A stretch of 53,627 nt of DNA from positions 1 to 53,627 of the IMG/VR virus record IMGVR_UViG_3300007072_000012. The stretch is one strand, 5' to 3'. The notes beneath the pieces were generated by a model. That model worked only from the letters and a program-made list of their open reading frames with translations, was not told the origin of the DNA and did no database searches. The DNA is from a virus. Positions 31,871 through 38,286 of this stretch are shown in pieces. How positions within the stretch are numbered: the first letter of the stretch is position 1; every line of letters starts with the position of its first letter. The position numbers were made by a program, and so were the translations under genes.

Positions 31871-31918
31871 ACTATGATAGCCGAAGCGGCGAAGCTCCGA
31901 CTTCATTCCCACATCTAC

Positions 31919-31947
31919 ATTATACAGGCAACCTATTCACTTGTCAA
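31919..31947 (-). promoter_or_regulatory. Promoter for structured leader and RMF-like gene
   Basis: -35 TTGACA (31942-31947) and -10 TATAAT (31919-31924), spacer 17. Likely drives 31623 down to 29836. Confidence 0.75.
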
Positions 31948-31950
31948 GGA

Positions 31951-32217
31951 TTATTCCCAATAAACTTTACCAGATACAGAACCAACACACCGAGTCAAAC
32001 CCATATCTCGCATAATGCTATTCCTACAACGTGCAGCATTATTTGCACGTTGTGTCTTGCGACGTGCATTGACTGCCTTCTGAAAGCTTTGCGAACCAGC
32101 AGAAATTGCTTCACTCTGCGTACAGGTTCCCTTTGCAGACATTGCCCAAAGATAAGCAAACTCTGCATTATCATGGCATTCTTGCGAAAGAATCTGAACC
32201 CATTCGTTCTTACTCAT
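31951..32217 (-). CDS. Hypothetical protein, 88 aa
   Basis: An 88-aa helical, basic protein (AVNARRKTQRANNAARCRNSIMRDMGL in the C-terminal half). The first half has WVQILSQECHDNAEFAYLWAMSAKG. The basic helix could bind nucleic acid. Single gene with its own promoter at 32245-32272. Function unknown. Confidence 0.55.
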   Translation of the reverse strand: MSKNEWVQILSQECHDNAEFAYLWAMSAKGTCTQSEAISAGSQSFQKAVNARRKTQRANNAARCRNSIMRDMGLTRCVGSVSGKVYWE

Positions 32218-32244
32218 TGTTTCGATCCCTCTCTCTCTGCTTAC

Positions 32245-32272
32245 ATTGTACGACTAACTTTAGCAATGTCAA
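32245..32272 (-). promoter_or_regulatory. Promoter for 32217 gene
   Basis: -35 TTGACA (32267-32272), -10 TACAAT (32245-32250), spacer 16. Confidence 0.7.
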
Positions 32273-32299
32273 GAACTATTATCAAGATATTACAAATTG

Positions 32300-32400
32300 G
32301 CACTAATGCCATTTGCTGCCATGCTGCAAGGCGATAGATGGCAGACTGCCATTGTCATACTTATTACAACCGTTTGCTAAATGGCAGCAAGGTAAACGTT
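32300..32400. repeat. Cluster of TGGCAG/CTGCCA inverted repeats
   Basis: The 100 bp carries several copies of TGCCA or CTGCCA and the complement, including TTGCTGCCAT (near 32312) and ATGGCAGCAA (near 32385), and a TGGCAGACTGCCA palindrome between. No ORF is present. The arrangement resembles an operator or a fold-back RNA, beside the first of the five RNA units. Confidence 0.45.
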
Positions 32401-32470
32401 ACTACAGGTAAGACAGGTGAATACTTCACGAGTCAACAGACAGGCATTCAAAGATTCTCAAAGTTAGTTC

Positions 32471-32498
32471 TTGACTTTGGCATTCTCATCTGTACAAT
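32471..32498 (+). promoter_or_regulatory. Promoter of RNA unit A
   Basis: -35 TTGACT (32471-32476), -10 TACAAT (32493-32498), spacer 16. The stretch between is nearly the same as in the promoter at 38736-38763. Confidence 0.7.
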
Positions 32499-32504
32499 GT
32501 AGAC

Positions 32505-32580
32505 AGAAGACAACTTAATGGAGTAACGAACGGGGTGAAGGTAGGGTAGCCGTGAAGGTACAAGCGGGAAACTCTACAAC
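32505..32580 (+). ncRNA. RNA unit A of a five-copy family
   Basis: The unit follows its own promoter and has no meaningful ORF. It contains GACAACTTAA, GAACGGGGTGAAGGTAGGGT, AGCCGTGAAGGT and GCGGGAAACTCTA, nearly identical to unit C (38287-38362). The arms ACGG (32530-32533) and CCGT (32550-32553) can pair. Towards its end it runs into the opposing unit E, with GCGGG / CCCCGC arms that may form a shared terminator. Function unknown. Confidence 0.6.
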
Positions 32581-32596
32581 ACATTGTGCAATTGGA

Positions 32597-32675
32597 ATGG
32601 AATTCCCCGCTCACACATTCATGGATTCCCGATACGTTTCCCCATTCATTCCCAATCGTATTTAGTTGTCTTTTC
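32597..32675 (-). ncRNA. RNA unit E of the five-copy family
   Basis: Transcribed leftwards from the promoter at 32683-32711 and converging on unit A. It has GACAACTAAA, GAATGGGGAAACGTATCGGG and ATCCATGAATGT, close to unit B. The pairing arms are ATGG and CCAT, the changed but still complementary form of ACGG/CCGT in units A, C and D. The region cannot code (the frame after its ATG stops at codon 4). Confidence 0.55.
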
Positions 32676-32682
32676 TATTTGA

Positions 32683-32711
32683 ATTATACAATGAGAGATT
32701 CCCAAAGTCAA
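32683..32711 (-). promoter_or_regulatory. Promoter of RNA unit E, within inverted repeat
   Basis: -35 TTGACT (32706-32711), -10 TATAAT (32683-32688), spacer 17. GAGAGATTCCC (32693-32703) and GGGAATCTCTC (32713-32723) flank the -35, an arrangement repeated at the next two promoters upstream. Confidence 0.7.
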
Positions 32712-32730
32712 GGGGAATCTCTCATGATTT

Positions 32731-32940
32731 TTACTGTCTCACGGTTCTTACAAATTCATAACCTTCGCCATTAATGTCAATAGTGTAACCAGCATGGTCG
32801 TCATTCTTTGCCCACAATTCAAACACGCTAGAATCGTCATTGTCTTGAAGGATTACCATATCCTTGTCTTTCCACCCCGCAACGTGCATTCCTGATTCAC
32901 TAATCGGTTCTCGGTTCTGACTTCCACGTTTCGTAATCAT
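32731..32940 (-). CDS. Hypothetical protein, 69 aa
   Basis: I start this at MITKRGSQNREPISESG (32940) with AGAGAGGG upstream. A 69-aa acidic beta-rich protein (MHVAGWKDKDMVILQDNDDSSVFELWAKND). Monocistronic, ahead of the promoter of unit E. Function unknown. Confidence 0.55.
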   Translation of the reverse strand: MITKRGSQNREPISESGMHVAGWKDKDMVILQDNDDSSVFELWAKNDDHAGYTIDINGEGYEFVRTVRQ

Positions 32941-32966
32941 GATCAATCCCTCTCTTTCTTAATTAC

Positions 32967-32995
32967 ATTATACAATGAGAGATTCCCAAAGTCAA
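32967..32995 (-). promoter_or_regulatory. Promoter for 32940 gene, within inverted repeat
   Basis: -35 TTGACT (32990-32995), -10 TATAAT (32967-32972), spacer 17. The arms GAGAGATTCCC (32977-32987) and GGGAATCTCTC (32997-33007) enclose the -35. Confidence 0.7.
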
Positions 32996-33029
32996 GGGGA
33001 ATCTCTCACGATTTTGAAAAGTCATAAGT

Positions 33030-33308
33030 CTAACGGTTTTGTTCAATAAACGTCTTTAAAGCTTCCACGTGCATAGGAATAGTATTCATCAAGGGGTTAG
33101 ACTGACTCTTATGCTTGCTAGTCGTTACAGAATACTTGCTGATATTCTCATACCAAAAGCCACAATCAGAACAGACAAACAACGGCCAGTGATGGCCATA
33201 ACTGTATACAACATAAAGGTTTCCATCCTGTGCACCAAACAGGTTATTAGCCTTGAATGGCTTCCGTTCCTGCACAAACTTCCGAGCGTTCCGGTTTGCA
33301 ATCTTCAT
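33030..33308 (-). CDS. Hypothetical protein, 92 aa
   Basis: A 92-aa protein with a basic N terminus (MKIANRNARKFVQERKPFKA), a central aromatic beta part (NLYVVYSYGHHWPLFVCSDCGFWYEN) and a helical end. The CSDC pair hints at metal binding. Monocistronic. Function unknown. Confidence 0.55.
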   Translation of the reverse strand: MKIANRNARKFVQERKPFKANNLFGAQDGNLYVVYSYGHHWPLFVCSDCGFWYENISKYSVTTSKHKSQSNPLMNTIPMHVEALKTFIEQNR

Positions 33309-33333
33309 GTTTGATCCGTCCTTTCTTAATTAC

Positions 33334-33362
33334 ATTATACATGGGAGATTCCCCAAAGTCAA
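33334..33362 (-). promoter_or_regulatory. Promoter for 33308 gene, within inverted repeat
   Basis: -35 TTGACT (33357-33362), -10 TATAAT (33334-33339), spacer 17. Arms GAGATTCCCC (33345-33354) and GGGGAATCTC (33363-33372) flank the -35 as in the two promoters downstream. Confidence 0.7.
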
Positions 33363-33385
33363 GGGGAATCTCTCACATTTGTTAT

Positions 33386-33838
33386 TTATGCAATGTTTTG
33401 AAGAATTGATAGAGTATTGACAAGTTGGGAAACATTTTCACCGCGACTGTTGATAAATTCCAAGTCTTTCTTCAAAAGCTTAATAAACCGAGTTTTCCAA
33501 TTGCCACTAACAAACAAACTAAGATAAAAGGGTATTCCGTCTTCTGCTCGTTTTGTAATATTTTGAATTCGTCCTACCATTTTACTATTCCAATGTGCCC
33601 ACACAATCTTACCATTTTTATTTGATTCAACAATATCACCAAGAGAAATATGTGCAGAAACACTATACCGGCGAACGTAATCATACCCTGCCCAATCAAA
33701 GAAATAGCGAAGGGTAAACTTTCCAATTTGAATTGTATACTCTGTACACCAACTACTCTTTTGTCTTTTTGCCATAAATCCAAGTGCACGAAAGAACTTA
33801 GTTACATCTTTCACGTCACCATTAATTAGCTTAGGCAT
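33386..33838 (-). CDS. Hypothetical protein, 150 aa
   Basis: I start this at MPKLINGDVKDVTKFFRAL (33838) with AAAGGAG upstream. The product has WCTEYTIQIGKFTLRYFFDWAGYDYVRRYSV and HISLGDIVESNKNGKIVWAHWN, beta-rich and aromatic. Longer than its neighbours, own promoter at 33876-33904. Not recognised. Confidence 0.55.
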   Translation of the reverse strand: MPKLINGDVKDVTKFFRALGFMAKRQKSSWCTEYTIQIGKFTLRYFFDWAGYDYVRRYSVSAHISLGDIVESNKNGKIVWAHWNSKMVGRIQNITKRAEDGIPFYLSLFVSGNWKTRFIKLLKKDLEFINSRGENVSQLVNTLSILQNIA

Positions 33839-33875
33839 TTTCTTCTCCTTTGATCTTTGTTCTTCACACATTTAC

Positions 33876-33904
33876 AGTATACAAGTAAGACTGTCATTTG
33901 TCAA
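33876..33904 (-). promoter_or_regulatory. Promoter for 33838 gene
   Basis: -35 TTGACA (33899-33904), -10 TATACT (33876-33881), spacer 17. Confidence 0.7.
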
Positions 33905-33929
33905 GTTTAATTTATTACAAACTTTTTCC

Positions 33930-33958
33930 TTGACAAACAGACTTTCCACTTGTACAAT
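33930..33958 (+). promoter_or_regulatory. Promoter of RNA unit B
   Basis: -35 TTGACA (33930-33935), -10 TACAAT (33953-33958), spacer 17. Diverges from the 33876-33904 promoter. Confidence 0.7.
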
Positions 33959-33964
33959 AAAAAT

Positions 33965-34048
33965 AGAAAGACAATCGAATAGGTGAGAACTACCAGAATG
34001 GGGAAACGTATCGGGTATCCATGAACGTAAGAGCGGGAAACTCTATTT
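33965..34048 (+). ncRNA. RNA unit B of the five-copy family
   Basis: Starts just after its own -10 and carries GACAATCGAA, GAATGGGGAAACGTATCGGG, TATCCATGAACGT and GAGCGGGAAACTCTA. Arms ATGG and CCAT can pair, as in unit E, in place of ACGG/CCGT. A 23-codon frame from its ATG exists but is not kept in the other copies, so this is an RNA. It leads into the palindrome cluster at 34081-34260. Confidence 0.55.
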
Positions 34049-34080
34049 TAAAAAATCTAATCATTCCACAGTCGGACGGC

Positions 34081-34260
34081 ATGCCATTTTGACACGGTTG
34101 GCACCATGTCATTTTGACACGGTTTTATTGTCATAATGACATTAATGCCATTCGTTGCACATTGTGATCATGTCAAAATGATATGGTCATTCTGACATGA
34201 TTCGTAACTTGTAATAATCTTATCGTGCCATAATGACAATAGAGTTTGTCAAAATGGCGT
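34081..34260. repeat. Array of about eight TGTCA-NNN-TGACA-like palindromes
   Basis: The 180 bp has no ORF. Sites of the form TGYCA-WWW-TGRCA recur: ATGCCATTTTGACAC, ATGTCATTTTGACAC, TTGTCATAATGACAT, ATGTCAAAATGATAT, TGGTCATTCTGACAT, GTGCCATAATGACAA and TTGTCAAAATGGCG. Spaced dyads of this kind suit a DNA-binding protein (operator or replication-type iteron array); the RNA strands could also fold. Further copies lie near 38366 and 38394. Confidence 0.6.
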
Positions 34261-34366
34261 GTAGGATTATCAAATCTGTAAATTTGTTACAAATGGTAGT
34301 CTGTTACAATCCTTTCTCGGACCATAACAGACTACCACAACCTACATATTACATTCTACAGACTGA

Positions 34367-34627
34367 CTAACCATTTGTCAAGGTAAATTGTGGATAATTC
34401 CTAATTGGGCTATGGTTACAGTATTTTTGCACAAACTCCAAACTAATGCCCTTAGCCTTACAAGTTTCCACAAACGTTGTTGCGTCACAGTCTTCTTCCA
34501 AGTAAACCGTCTTACCCTTCTGATAAGAATAAGGCGTAATCTTATCAAGAATGCCTAACGTGACAAGCAATTCCCTTTTGACTGCCATCCACCCATGTCC
34601 TGCATCCGAGTAAAATTTAACTTTCAT
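34367..34627 (-). CDS. Hypothetical protein, 86 aa
   Basis: I start this at MKVKFYSDAGHGWMAVKRELL (34627). The opening VKFYSDAGHGWMAV and the later KTVYLEEDCDATTFVE recall small phage proteins in which a beta sheet faces a helix. It has a single promoter at 34653-34680. Function unknown. Confidence 0.6.
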   Translation of the reverse strand: MKVKFYSDAGHGWMAVKRELLVTLGILDKITPYSYQKGKTVYLEEDCDATTFVETCKAKGISLEFVQKYCNHSPIRNYPQFTLTNG

Positions 34628-34652
34628 GTTTTGATCCATCCTTTCTACTTAC

Positions 34653-34680
34653 ATTCTACAATTAACTTTAGCAATGTCAA
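34653..34680 (-). promoter_or_regulatory. Promoter for 34627 gene
   Basis: -35 TTGACA (34675-34680), -10 TAGAAT (34653-34658), spacer 16. Confidence 0.65.
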
Positions 34681-34862
34681 GAACCAAATATTACATTTCC
34701 AGTCCAGTACTCGAATACGTTAATGCCTGAATTGATATTTCTCCCTTTCCTCTGATTCACATATTCTCGTGCCTGATTGTACGTATCAAAATTCGCTACA
34801 AGTTCACTGTTATGAAACACATTAAAGGTCCGGTCATTGCTGCGTTTGATCGTGAAGTTCAT
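34677..34862 (-). CDS. Hypothetical protein, 61 aa
   Basis: A 61-aa protein, NFTIKRSNDRTFNVFHNSELVANF with beta-hairpin character, then NQAREYVNQRKGRN. Small and soluble. Own promoter at 34889-34917. Function unknown. Confidence 0.55.
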   Translation of the reverse strand: MNFTIKRSNDRTFNVFHNSELVANFDTYNQAREYVNQRKGRNINSGINVFEYWTGNVIFGS

Positions 34863-34888
34863 CTTTCTTCCCTCTCTTTCTTAATTAC

Positions 34889-34917
34889 ATTATACAGAGA
34901 GAGATTTTAAATGTCAA
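34889..34917 (-). promoter_or_regulatory. Promoter for 34862 gene
   Basis: -35 TTGACA (34912-34917), -10 TATAAT (34889-34894), spacer 17. Confidence 0.75.
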
Positions 34918-34919
34918 GA

Positions 34920-35069
34920 ACTATTATTACAAATTTAAATCCTTGATATGATTAGACTTAGCTTTGTTGCGCGGGAAAGGTAGAAATTACAACCTTTATA
35001 CTTATTCTAAAGGCAATACGTGAGACTACCCTATTATATTAGGATAATCTCACGATTTGCATTATTTAA
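34920..35069. other. Non-coding gap with two hairpins
   Basis: No ORF is seen. The gap holds AAAGGT/ACCTTT arms (about 34976-35001) and a longer fold-back of GTGAGACTACCCTA with its near complement TTAGGATAATCTCAC (about 35020-35053), the latter a likely transcription terminator for the 35070 gene. Confidence 0.4.
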
Positions 35070-35327
35070 TTAAGTATTAAACACCTTTACATACTCGTTC
35101 TTAGTCAATAGCCTAACACCAAACGTCTCAGCATTATTATACTTCATCGCATCACGCCAGCAACAACCGTCACTCAAACTAATAAGAATATTAGAATCTC
35201 CCCGCATAACTATTACACCCTTGTTTGCTGCAACCAGATGATTCACGATAACACCCACTTGCCCAAATTCCATTTTTGCAGGACAAACTAAAACTTCACT
35301 TTGTGTTCCGTATAATGCGCAAGCCAT
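35070..35327 (-). CDS. GQVGVI-family small protein (paralogue of 47408 gene)
   Basis: An 85-aa protein with EFGQVGVIVN, GVIVMRGDSNILISLSDGCCWRD and a hydrophobic end. The gene at 47408-47656 has the matching GQVGVIT...GRVVMKIHDDMLVLLDNGDFWR. The two are therefore distant copies of one beta-rich fold on opposite arms of the window. Function unknown. Confidence 0.6.
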   Translation of the reverse strand: MACALYGTQSEVLVCPAKMEFGQVGVIVNHLVAANKGVIVMRGDSNILISLSDGCCWRDAMKYNNAETFGVRLLTKNEYVKVFNT

Positions 35328-35354
35328 TGTTTTTTCCCTACCTTTCTTATTTAC

Positions 35355-35382
35355 ATTGTACAGGCAACTTGTAATAAGTCAA
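35355..35382 (-). promoter_or_regulatory. Promoter for 35327 gene
   Basis: -35 TTGACT (35377-35382), -10 TACAAT (35355-35360), spacer 16. Confidence 0.7.
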
Positions 35383-35386
35383 GAAA

Positions 35387-35845
35387 TTAATCCCTAAAAG
35401 GACCAAGAGCAGAATTTACTTCACTCAAATCATGTTGTATCTTTTCTCGCTCTGCCAGCAGGTTTTCTACCTGTTCCACGGTGTAATAATCTGGCAGGTT
35501 AATAGGAGCGTACAGGTTTTTAATGATAGCATTGTCAAGACGGGCCACATACACCGGAATCTCTTGATAGACGCAACCGCAGGCACCTTCTACCTGTTCC
35601 CAAGTTTTAACTGTCCAGCCAAGGGAATAGTCAGAATTATGTTTATAAATCTGCACATTGACCGGCAGGTTATTGAATTTTGGCAGCAATTCCTTAACCG
35701 CCAAAAGAAGGCTTCCGTCTGCCTTCAAAACCTTTTTTCCCACGTATCCGGCAAAAAATTCCTGCATCTTGTCATTGACAATCTTTGCGTAGTCAATGCA
35801 CCGATTGTACGCTTTCACCTTTGCAGCCAGTTCGTTCTTGTTCAT
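35387..35845 (-). CDS. Hypothetical protein, 152 aa
   Basis: A 152-aa protein: a helical N terminus (NELAAKVKAYNRCIDYAKIVNDKMQEF), a beta-rich centre (YSLGWTVKTWEQVEG, CGCVYQEIPVYVARL) and a helical coiled end (TVEQVENLLAEREKIQHDLSEV). The helix-sheet-helix layout suggests an oligomeric binding protein. Own promoter. Not recognised. Confidence 0.55.
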   Translation of the reverse strand: MNKNELAAKVKAYNRCIDYAKIVNDKMQEFFAGYVGKKVLKADGSLLLAVKELLPKFNNLPVNVQIYKHNSDYSLGWTVKTWEQVEGACGCVYQEIPVYVARLDNAIIKNLYAPINLPDYYTVEQVENLLAEREKIQHDLSEVNSALGPFRD

Positions 35846-35871
35846 GTTTTGATCCGTCCTTTCTTAATTAC

Positions 35872-35900
35872 ATTGTACAGACTGAAAAGGTAAAAGTCAA
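35872..35900 (-). promoter_or_regulatory. Promoter for 35845 gene
   Basis: -35 TTGACT (35895-35900), -10 TACAAT (35872-35877), spacer 17. Confidence 0.7.
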
Positions 35901-35910
35901 GAATTATTTA

Positions 35911-36189
35911 TTACAAAATATCTGGCAAATTATTCTCACAAATTCCACCATGTTTTTTAATTAATTCATGAATTACACTAACTGGCACGTAACCATAAAC
36001 AGTCATACAAGGATTTTCTGGAGTTTCTGCATAAGGCAACAACAATTCTTCTACCTGATTAGGGTATCCCAATTCTACTTCTGTATAAGGCCCAACATCA
36101 TACCTTGGTGTACAGTAATGCGTACTAGACGCTTGTATGCTTACTGAAAATCCATCGTTGAACACGGTTATTTTGTTTAGCTCTTTCAT
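35911..36189 (-). CDS. Hypothetical protein, 92 aa
   Basis: I start this at MKELNKITVFNDGFSVSIQ (36189). A beta-rich 92-aa protein with YDVGPYTEVELGYPNQVEELLLPYAE and a helix VSVIHELIKKHGGI. The VFNDGFSVSIQAS opening is familiar from small phage proteins, function unknown. Confidence 0.6.
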   Translation of the reverse strand: MKELNKITVFNDGFSVSIQASSTHYCTPRYDVGPYTEVELGYPNQVEELLLPYAETPENPCMTVYGYVPVSVIHELIKKHGGICENNLPDIL

Positions 36190-36211
36190 GTTTCCCACCT
36201 TTCTTAATTAC

Positions 36212-36239
36212 ATTACACGGCTAACTTCAAGAATGTCAA
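36212..36239 (-). promoter_or_regulatory. Promoter for 36189 gene
   Basis: -35 TTGACA (36234-36239), -10 TGTAAT (36212-36217), spacer 16. Confidence 0.65.
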
Positions 36240-36242
36240 GAA

Positions 36243-36449
36243 TTATCTAACATAAATCCTAGTCTCAACCGTTTGACAATCCAGTACCTTAAACTTCTCT
36301 TGCAGCATAGCCTTTATGGTATCTTCGGAAATATTCCCCATTGTCTGTATCGTTACCTTAAACTCAATAACCTTATGGTCTTGCATATGACAATTGTTGT
36401 CTGTCACAGGCTGACCGTTGTTTGCATACAGAATCTTAACCTTATCCAT
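36243..36449 (-). CDS. Hypothetical protein, 68 aa
   Basis: I start this at MDKVKILYANNGQPVTDN (36449, ATG; an upstream TTG is less likely). A single beta-alpha-beta unit (KVIEFKVTIQTMGNISEDTIKAMLQEKFKVLDCQTVETRIYV). Monocistronic. Function unknown. Confidence 0.55.
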   Translation of the reverse strand: MDKVKILYANNGQPVTDNNCHMQDHKVIEFKVTIQTMGNISEDTIKAMLQEKFKVLDCQTVETRIYVR

Positions 36450-36475
36450 GATCAAATCCTCTCTTTCTTAATTAC

Positions 36476-36504
36476 ATTATACAAATGAGAATACCATTTG
36501 TCAA
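36476..36504 (-). promoter_or_regulatory. Promoter for 36449 gene
   Basis: -35 TTGACA (36499-36504), -10 TATAAT (36476-36481), spacer 17. Confidence 0.75.
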
Positions 36505-36773
36505 ATGGTAACTAGGAATTTTCCAAGATTAATTGTATTGTCTTTGTAATCAAGGCCAGAATCTTTCAGAATTCGTTCTGTCTGCTTTGTGGCACTAATG
36601 GCAAAGGTTGTGCCAGAAATGCCCACATTCTGAATTGAAACAGCAAAATCATGAGCATAGTCGTCAGGTTCAACGACAATGGCAGTCAGTCCATAGTATC
36701 CAACCGACCGATACTCCAACACGTCAAGATTCAGAAGACTACAAAACTCGGTCAGCAATTCTTGCCTTGACAT
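36501..36773 (-). CDS. Hypothetical protein, 90 aa
   Basis: A 90-aa alpha/beta protein (QELLTEFCSLLNLDVLEYRSVG, LTAIVVEPDDYAHDFAVSIQ). Own promoter at 36801-36829. Not recognised. Confidence 0.55.
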   Translation of the reverse strand: MSRQELLTEFCSLLNLDVLEYRSVGYYGLTAIVVEPDDYAHDFAVSIQNVGISGTTFAISATKQTERILKDSGLDYKDNTINLGKFLVTI

Positions 36774-36800
36774 GGTTTTGATCCTCTCTTTCTTAATTAC

Positions 36801-36829
36801 ATTATATGGACAACAAGGGTAAATGTCAA
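36801..36829 (-). promoter_or_regulatory. Promoter for 36773 gene
   Basis: -35 TTGACA (36824-36829), -10 TATAAT (36801-36806), spacer 17. Confidence 0.75.
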
Positions 36830-36834
36830 GTTTA

Positions 36835-37455
36835 TTATTTATTTTTCCTGTTACCGTGAAAAAGAATCTCTATCGTTTTTCCGCTCACAATACGGCAAAT
36901 ATTGCATGTTTTACAGTTACCTTGACACAGGAAATTATTGCCGGTTGGCTGTTTTACAGGTTTAAATCTATTTGTATCATTCTTATACCTTTCGCTGTCT
37001 CCGCTCAAGTTAAGGCTAACACCTAGTGCAATCAATTGTGACAAGTCAAGGTCAATTCTGGCAGTATACCCGTAAATTTTCCAGCCATACGTGATTAATC
37101 TAGAAGCAAAGAAAGCAAAGAGATTAACCTGTGCCTGATTAACAAAATCTCCTGCCTCATTGAATCGCAATACCTTATCTTTTCCCTGTGTCTTACGTCT
37201 ATTCCTTTGCAATTCCAATTCGTCCGCACATTTCAATACATCTTTTAGTGTAGCTTTTTTCCACCATTTCATTTGTTTAAGTCTATAGGGTAAAACCTGT
37301 TTATACATTTCTTCGGCATGTAAAGCATAGCAATTATTTGGGCATTGACACAATCCTAAAGCTTTAGACGGGCAGCATTTAGCAGGGGTAAAATTAATAA
37401 TTACAAATGGCACCTTAGTATTTCCAATTGAGTAAGGCAAGCCATTTGCATTCAT
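36835..37455 (-). CDS. gp88-like cysteine-rich phage protein
   Basis: A 206-aa protein resembling the phage gp88 family. It has FTPAKCCPSKALGLCQCPNNCYALHAEEM near the N terminus, LRFNEAGDFVNQAQ in the middle (compare the FRWHDSGDF of relatives), YGYTARIDLD, and a second Cys group CQGNCKTCNICR near the end. The cysteine layout could hold a metal cluster. Family function is not established. Own promoter at 37481-37509. Confidence 0.6.
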   Translation of the reverse strand: MNANGLPYSIGNTKVPFVIINFTPAKCCPSKALGLCQCPNNCYALHAEEMYKQVLPYRLKQMKWWKKATLKDVLKCADELELQRNRRKTQGKDKVLRFNEAGDFVNQAQVNLFAFFASRLITYGWKIYGYTARIDLDLSQLIALGVSLNLSGDSERYKNDTNRFKPVKQPTGNNFLCQGNCKTCNICRIVSGKTIEILFHGNRKNK

Positions 37456-37480
37456 CTTTGATCCTCTCTTTCTTAATTAC

Positions 37481-37509
37481 AGTATACAGATGGGAATACT
37501 GTTTGTCAA
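37481..37509 (-). promoter_or_regulatory. Promoter for 37455 gene
   Basis: -35 TTGACA (37504-37509), -10 TATACT (37481-37486), spacer 17. Confidence 0.7.
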
Positions 37510-37841
37510 GAGTATTTCTTGAAATTCTTGACAAATTCCTCATGTAGCTTTTTCCCGCTGTCCGGTATAACCGTTGCCAGTTTAGGTTCTGTCTTAGCCA
37601 GTTCGGTTATCTCATTCGATGTCTTTTTGCCAGTAATGCCATTAGAGACTAGGGCAATATAGGCAATCGTACCCCACACCTTATCATTGTAATTGTCACT
37701 CTTCTTTAACTCGAAAATACGCACAGGATTAACCGATAGATTGCCAGCAGGTTTTCGGCCTTTACCAGTGTGAGGATTTTTGTCATAGTTCTTAATTACT
37801 CCCAGTTTTTCCATTTCGCTGAAAAGCCATTCTGAAAACAT
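37506..37841 (-). CDS. Hypothetical protein, 111 aa
   Basis: I start this at MFSEWLFSEMEKLGVIKNYD (37841), with GAGGGA upstream. A soluble 111-aa protein; the middle has RKPAGNLSVNPVRIFELKKS and the end KLHEEFVKNFKKYS. Basic and helical. Function unknown. Confidence 0.55.
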   Translation of the reverse strand: MFSEWLFSEMEKLGVIKNYDKNPHTGKGRKPAGNLSVNPVRIFELKKSDNYNDKVWGTIAYIALVSNGITGKKTSNEITELAKTEPKLATVIPDSGKKLHEEFVKNFKKYS

Positions 37842-37866
37842 GGTTCTTTCCCTCATTCCTATTTAC

Positions 37867-37895
37867 AGTATAAAGATGAAACTGTCATTTGTCAA
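37867..37895 (-). promoter_or_regulatory. Promoter for 37841 gene
   Basis: -35 TTGACA (37890-37895), -10 TATACT (37867-37872), spacer 17. Confidence 0.7.
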
Positions 37896-37901
37896 GAATT
37901 A

Positions 37902-38171
37902 TTACTTCAATTGCGGTCCTTTCTCCAAAAGCGTTACCATCGTATTAAATGGGAAAGTAGATTCTTCATGCCCAATATAGGGTATTACGCTTGTATAGTT
38001 GTTTCCCCCATAAGAAAAGTCTGCCACGTGAATATATGGCCGAATTGTAGTAACCTCTTTCCGCTCTGTATTGATTTTGATTACTGTACAATGGGAATAT
38101 GGATACTCGGCAAGTGTTACGATATCCCCAAGGTTTAGAAACTTTGCTTTTACTCCGCTTAGTGTCTTCAT
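37902..38171 (-). CDS. Hypothetical protein, 89 aa
   Basis: An 89-aa beta-rich protein (KAKFLNLGDIVTLAEYPYSHCTVIKINTERKEVTTIRPYIHV) likely a small barrel. Own promoter at 38199-38227. Function unknown. Confidence 0.55.
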   Translation of the reverse strand: MKTLSGVKAKFLNLGDIVTLAEYPYSHCTVIKINTERKEVTTIRPYIHVADFSYGGNNYTSVIPYIGHEESTFPFNTMVTLLEKGPQLK

Positions 38172-38198
38172 GTTTTTGATCCTCTCTTTCTTAATTAC

Positions 38199-38227
38199 AT
38201 TCTACGGGCATACTTGCCATTTGTCAA
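38199..38227 (-). promoter_or_regulatory. Promoter for 38171 gene
   Basis: -35 TTGACA (38222-38227), -10 TAGAAT (38199-38204), spacer 17. Confidence 0.65.
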
Positions 38228-38252
38228 GTTTAATTTATTACAATCTTTTTTC

Positions 38253-38280
38253 TTGACTTTGGTATTCTCGTTTGTACAAT
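38253..38280 (+). promoter_or_regulatory. Promoter of RNA unit C
   Basis: -35 TTGACT (38253-38258), -10 TACAAT (38275-38280), spacer 16. Confidence 0.7.
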
Positions 38281-38286
38281 GTAAAT

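Larger units (their letters stand above)
31624..31918 (-). ncRNA. Long structured, G-rich 5' leader upstream of RMF-like gene
   Basis: Between the promoter at 31919-31947 and the RMF-like TTG lies about 290 nt without an ORF. In transcript order it contains GAAGTCGGAGCTTCGCC-type short pairings, a 13-bp perfect hairpin (31832-31844 with 31858-31870), a G-rich run with five clusters of G (31778-31802), and TTGTAATAA/TTATTACAA arms near 31686-31706. This much structure suggests a regulatory leader or separate RNA. No known riboswitch motif was recognised. Confidence 0.55.

Noticed and set aside
33985-34100. 23-codon frame in RNA unit B starting MNVRAGNS
   Set aside because: The frame is broken in units E and D and has no ribosome-binding site, so the conserved sequence is better explained as RNA.
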